A DNA stretch of 64,000 nucleotides from Dipylidium caninum. Lineage: Eukaryota; Platyhelminthes; Cestoda; Cyclophyllidea; Dipylidiidae. The stretch lies in NCBI GenBank assembly GCA_017562135.1, contig QEYB01000825.1, forward strand, positions 682,001-746,000, read 5' to 3'. A program made the position numbers and the translations under genes. Below the pieces are notes generated by a model. That model was not told the DNA's origin. It saw only the letters and a program-made list of their open reading frames with translations, and made no database searches. Of the stretch, positions 63,043 through 64,000 are shown in pieces (within the stretch, counting starts at the first letter, position 1; every line of letters begins with the position of its first letter).

Positions 63043-64000
63043 GTGTATGGCAAGTGTGCACGCGCACCAACGAGAAAGATGATTAATTATGTAAACCAGA
63101 ATGTAAAAATACTTCATGCAGCACGCACAAACACCCTCCGCAATTCCCTCAATCTCTCTGCTTATACGTATATTTGTGTCTGTGAACTAACGCATGTTAG
63201 CATTTGCAGTGATTAAGGACTATCATTGAAATGTGAATTATCAAATTTGTTTTGTTTAAGTCATCCACCATCAAATGTGTATTCACCAACTGTTAACTGA
63301 GGTAGACTTTTCCGGGGATCCTATGTTCGTCTAATCCGTAGGCTCTCCGTTCTCCACCGCGCTTTATGCCTTCTACTCCCACTTTTACCGTTATGGTGTC
63401 TAAGTCGCCTACATCCAAAACAAAGACTGAAGATATAGCTCTTTTTATGCGAAAATTGTATAAATGTAGTCTCCCTTTTGCCCTCGGATTTTTTGTAAAA
63501 AATGTGGGGTTTTAAGAAACGCAAAGTGCGCTGTTGAGCAGCCTCATTTACTAAACAACGTAATTTTATCATCGCTCTCGTCTATTCTTAAGAACATTCA
63601 TAAACTTGTCTCCTTAGATGACAGCACGCCATAAGTAGCAGGAATGCTGTTCTTCTCATGTCCTGCATGAATTGTGGCCTGATCTTCTGGTAACCGTATT
63701 TTAAACAAAAATATTTGGTCATTTTATAGTCACAAGTTGAGCGCTCTTCTACAGCTCATTCACCACTGCCTACGGATTTTGGTCAGATCTGAGTTTTGCC
63801 GCTATCGACATCAACAAGTGACGTTGTTCGTTTAAAAGAGGTGTTGACCAACTTTGTAGTCTGGTACGAGATTTGTTCTGGAAATTAACGAGCATAAGTC
63901 CCTGCCTATACTAGCAGTTAGATTTTTGAAGATTGTGCCTATGCTAAAAATTCATGTCCACTCAAACAATTTGACTGCCTAGAATAATTTTACCCCAAAG
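39465..64000 (+). CDS. TCF/LEF transcription factor, 5' part, continues past the window
   Basis: TCF/LEF proteins bind DNA through an HMG box and recruit beta-catenin through their N-terminus, forming the nuclear output of Wnt signalling. Exons that chain in phase are 39465..39608 (ends phase 0), 51102..51144 (phase 0 to 1) and 52379..52812 (phase 1 to 0). After one unresolved link (candidate at 57037), 61512..61673 follows (phase 1 to 1). The first exon is decisive (see its entry); the others are assigned by splice signals, open frame and composition. The first intron is about 11.5 kb. No HMG box (RPLNAFMLY-type motif) occurs before 64000, so it must lie downstream. The locus is pyrimidine-rich on the coding strand and full of microsatellites. 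The family call rests on the first exon alone. The membership of later exons is inference, strengthened by the lack of any other + strand gene here. Confidence 0.75.
42438..42450 (+). repeat. G13 homopolymer
   Basis: Thirteen consecutive G are followed by AAGGGG. The tract could form G-quadruplex structures and is prone to sequencing length errors. Confidence 0.9.
43428..43441 (+). repeat. G14 homopolymer in a purine tract
   Basis: A run of 14 G ends an A/G-only stretch of about 40 bases (from about 43402). The length may be uncertain in the assembly. Confidence 0.9.
46526..46557. repeat. Perfect 12-bp hairpin in TCF/LEF intron 1
   Basis: ATGACACAAAAT (46526-46537) and ATTTTGTGTCAT (46546-46557) enclose the 8-base loop TGTTTACC. 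The stem is too short for a microRNA precursor. It could be a remnant of a small inverted-repeat element. Confidence 0.6.
49069..49098 (+). repeat. Compound (CT)n(GT)n microsatellite
   Basis: About 15 bases of CT repeat run directly into about 15 bases of GT repeat, inside a broader C/T-rich region that also holds a C10 run near 49187. Confidence 0.85.
51102..51144 (+). CDS. TCF/LEF exon 2 (candidate), 43 bases
   Basis: A strong acceptor (ttttgtttttccacaccacag) and a perfect donor (CTCAA|gtaagt) define a 43-base exon. Read in phase 0 after exon 1 it gives VPRLFDLFGRNGSS plus one leftover base. That base completes a codon with the two lead bases of the exon at 52379. The sequence is too short for a family match, so support is from splice signals and phase only. 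Confidence 0.55.
52379..52812 (+). CDS. TCF/LEF exon 3 (candidate), Gly/Ser/Pro-rich linker
   Basis: The acceptor is tttacattacag and the donor TTC|gtaagt. With one base from the previous exon it is open for 145 codons. It starts LRMPWPTDPRFASYFLPGYP and continues into Ala-, Ser-, Gly- and Pro-rich sequence with TPPWEPQGPLG and RGGGGEKQRTSATDD. TCF/LEF proteins have a poorly conserved Pro/Ser-rich linker with a PGYP-like motif between the beta-catenin site and the HMG box, and this fits in place and composition. An alternative acceptor seven bases downstream (cttag at 52385) would need another phase. The membership in the TCF/LEF gene is inferred. Confidence 0.6.
52813..57036 (+). other. TCF/LEF intronic sequence, no certain exon
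   Basis: About 4.2 kb with short unsupported frames. A good acceptor ends near 55178 (cttcttttcgtccacag) and opens a frame to 55443, but no donor follows before its stop. A G16 run lies at 56615-56630. Confidence 0.4.
56615..56630 (+). repeat. G16 homopolymer
   Basis: Sixteen G followed by AAGGGGG. It is the longest single-base G run in the window. Confidence 0.9.
57037..57096 (+). CDS. Possible TCF/LEF linker exon, weak
   Basis: The acceptor tttcttcttttaaacag is strong and the frame stays open in phase 0, which fits the end of exon 3. It gives SYQVYSCGTAAICPSQHNFQ up to CAG|gttcag. That donor leaves phase 0, whereas the exon at 61512 needs phase 1. Two weak alternatives, CCAA|gtcaac (57079) and AAAG|gtcaca (57121), would give phase 1. 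The donor is therefore unsettled and the exon may be spurious. Confidence 0.28.
57122..61511 (+). other. TCF/LEF intronic sequence
   Basis: A C14 run lies at 59499-59512 and C/T-rich tracts recur. Frames at 58290-58658 (- strand) and 60691-61134 show no domain. No exon with both a good acceptor and a good donor was found. Confidence 0.4.
59499..59512 (+). repeat. C14 homopolymer
   Basis: Fourteen consecutive C in TCF/LEF intronic sequence; equivalent to a G run on the opposite strand. Confidence 0.9.
61512..61673 (+). CDS. TCF/LEF downstream exon (candidate), Ser/Pro-rich
   Basis: The acceptor gcatttcctag and the donor AAAG|gtaggt bound 162 bases. Only the frame with a two-base lead stays open: NPFNPFIPFYHNSLHDLSAT, then HELLRKSPVDRLSSGMESTQ and SSSPGMK. 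It enters and leaves in phase 1. The Pro/Phe repeat and Ser-rich end suit the TCF/LEF linker before the HMG box, but no motif proves it. One base (phase 1) is needed from the preceding exon, so at least one exon between 52812 and 61512 is missing or uncertain. A - strand frame over the same bases is a shadow. Confidence 0.55.
61785..61874 (+). CDS. Possible further TCF/LEF exon, weak
   Basis: About 110 bases after the previous donor, the acceptor cattcttttcccgactcaccag opens a frame in the required phase. It gives GHQNTRQMEWIKERP and onward to AGAG|gtagaa at 61874. It leaves phase 1. An intron of 111 bases is plausible here, since SLC25A38 has one of 59. Composition is not clearly TCF-like. 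Confidence 0.25.
62911..62940. repeat. Palindrome with alternating CG core
   Basis: GTCCGTTC (62911-62918) and GAACGGAC (62933-62940) flank an alternating GC run, so the whole 30 bases is almost self-complementary. It can form a cruciform or left-handed DNA. Confidence 0.75.
62989..63040 (+). repeat. (GT)26 microsatellite
   Basis: Twenty-six uninterrupted GT units. The frames that read through it on both strands (62619-63086 and 62850-63053) are artefacts of the repeat. Confidence 0.95.

Larger units (their letters stand above)
61875..64000. other. Right-end sequence, presumably TCF/LEF intron
   Basis: The stretch holds the Z-DNA-like palindrome and the long GT repeat listed separately. No HMG-box exon is seen. 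Confidence 0.4.

Noticed and set aside
62619..63086. + strand frame of 155 residues
   Set aside because: Its C-terminal part is translation of the (GT)26 microsatellite, and the rest lacks any domain.

Overview
This is a eukaryotic nuclear window with interrupted genes, long non-coding stretches, microsatellites and decayed mariner transposons. The proteins are clearly metazoan but divergent. Introns range from about 60 bases to more than 10 kb, and single-base or dinucleotide tracts are common. I read it as a parasitic flatworm, most likely a tapeworm. That is inference from overall character and was not tested by any search. There is no sign of bacterial operons, CRISPR arrays or phage.

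Layout. (1) Bases 2-1978, + strand: the 3' part of a plasma-membrane Na+/H+ exchanger (SLC9A/NHE), two exons, continuing left of the window, with one apparent single-base frameshift. (2) Bases 1979-25441: a 23 kb gene-poor stretch. It holds an unidentified exon-like open segment (5872-6066), three eroded mariner copies or fragments (6935-7850, 8145-8335, 10915-11820) and one intronless 205-residue orphan gene on the - strand (14605-15222) with three CCAAT boxes upstream. (3) Bases 25442-31073, + strand: a complete six-exon SLC25A38 (Hem25) mitochondrial carrier, with a dead mariner on the opposite strand in its fifth intron. (4) Bases 33030-37882, - strand: a complete seven-exon CDC40/PRP17 splicing factor with WD40 repeats, including a GC-AG intron. 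(5) From 39465 to the right edge, + strand: a TCF/LEF transcription factor. Its beta-catenin-binding exon is unmistakable. Further exons were found at 51102, 52379 and 61512, with weaker candidates, and the HMG box lies beyond 64000. CDC40 and TCF/LEF diverge from a 1.6 kb intergenic region.

The genes serve unrelated housekeeping and signalling roles: ion exchange, mitochondrial glycine transport, pre-mRNA splicing and Wnt signalling. I see no cluster working as one system. The points most worth following are the carrier retained in a lineage thought to scavenge heme, the exon chain of TCF/LEF across a 20+ kb pyrimidine-rich region, the GC-AG intron inside a splicing-factor gene, and the orphan protein with two PP1-docking-like motifs. 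Splice sites were assigned by eye from consensus and reading phase.
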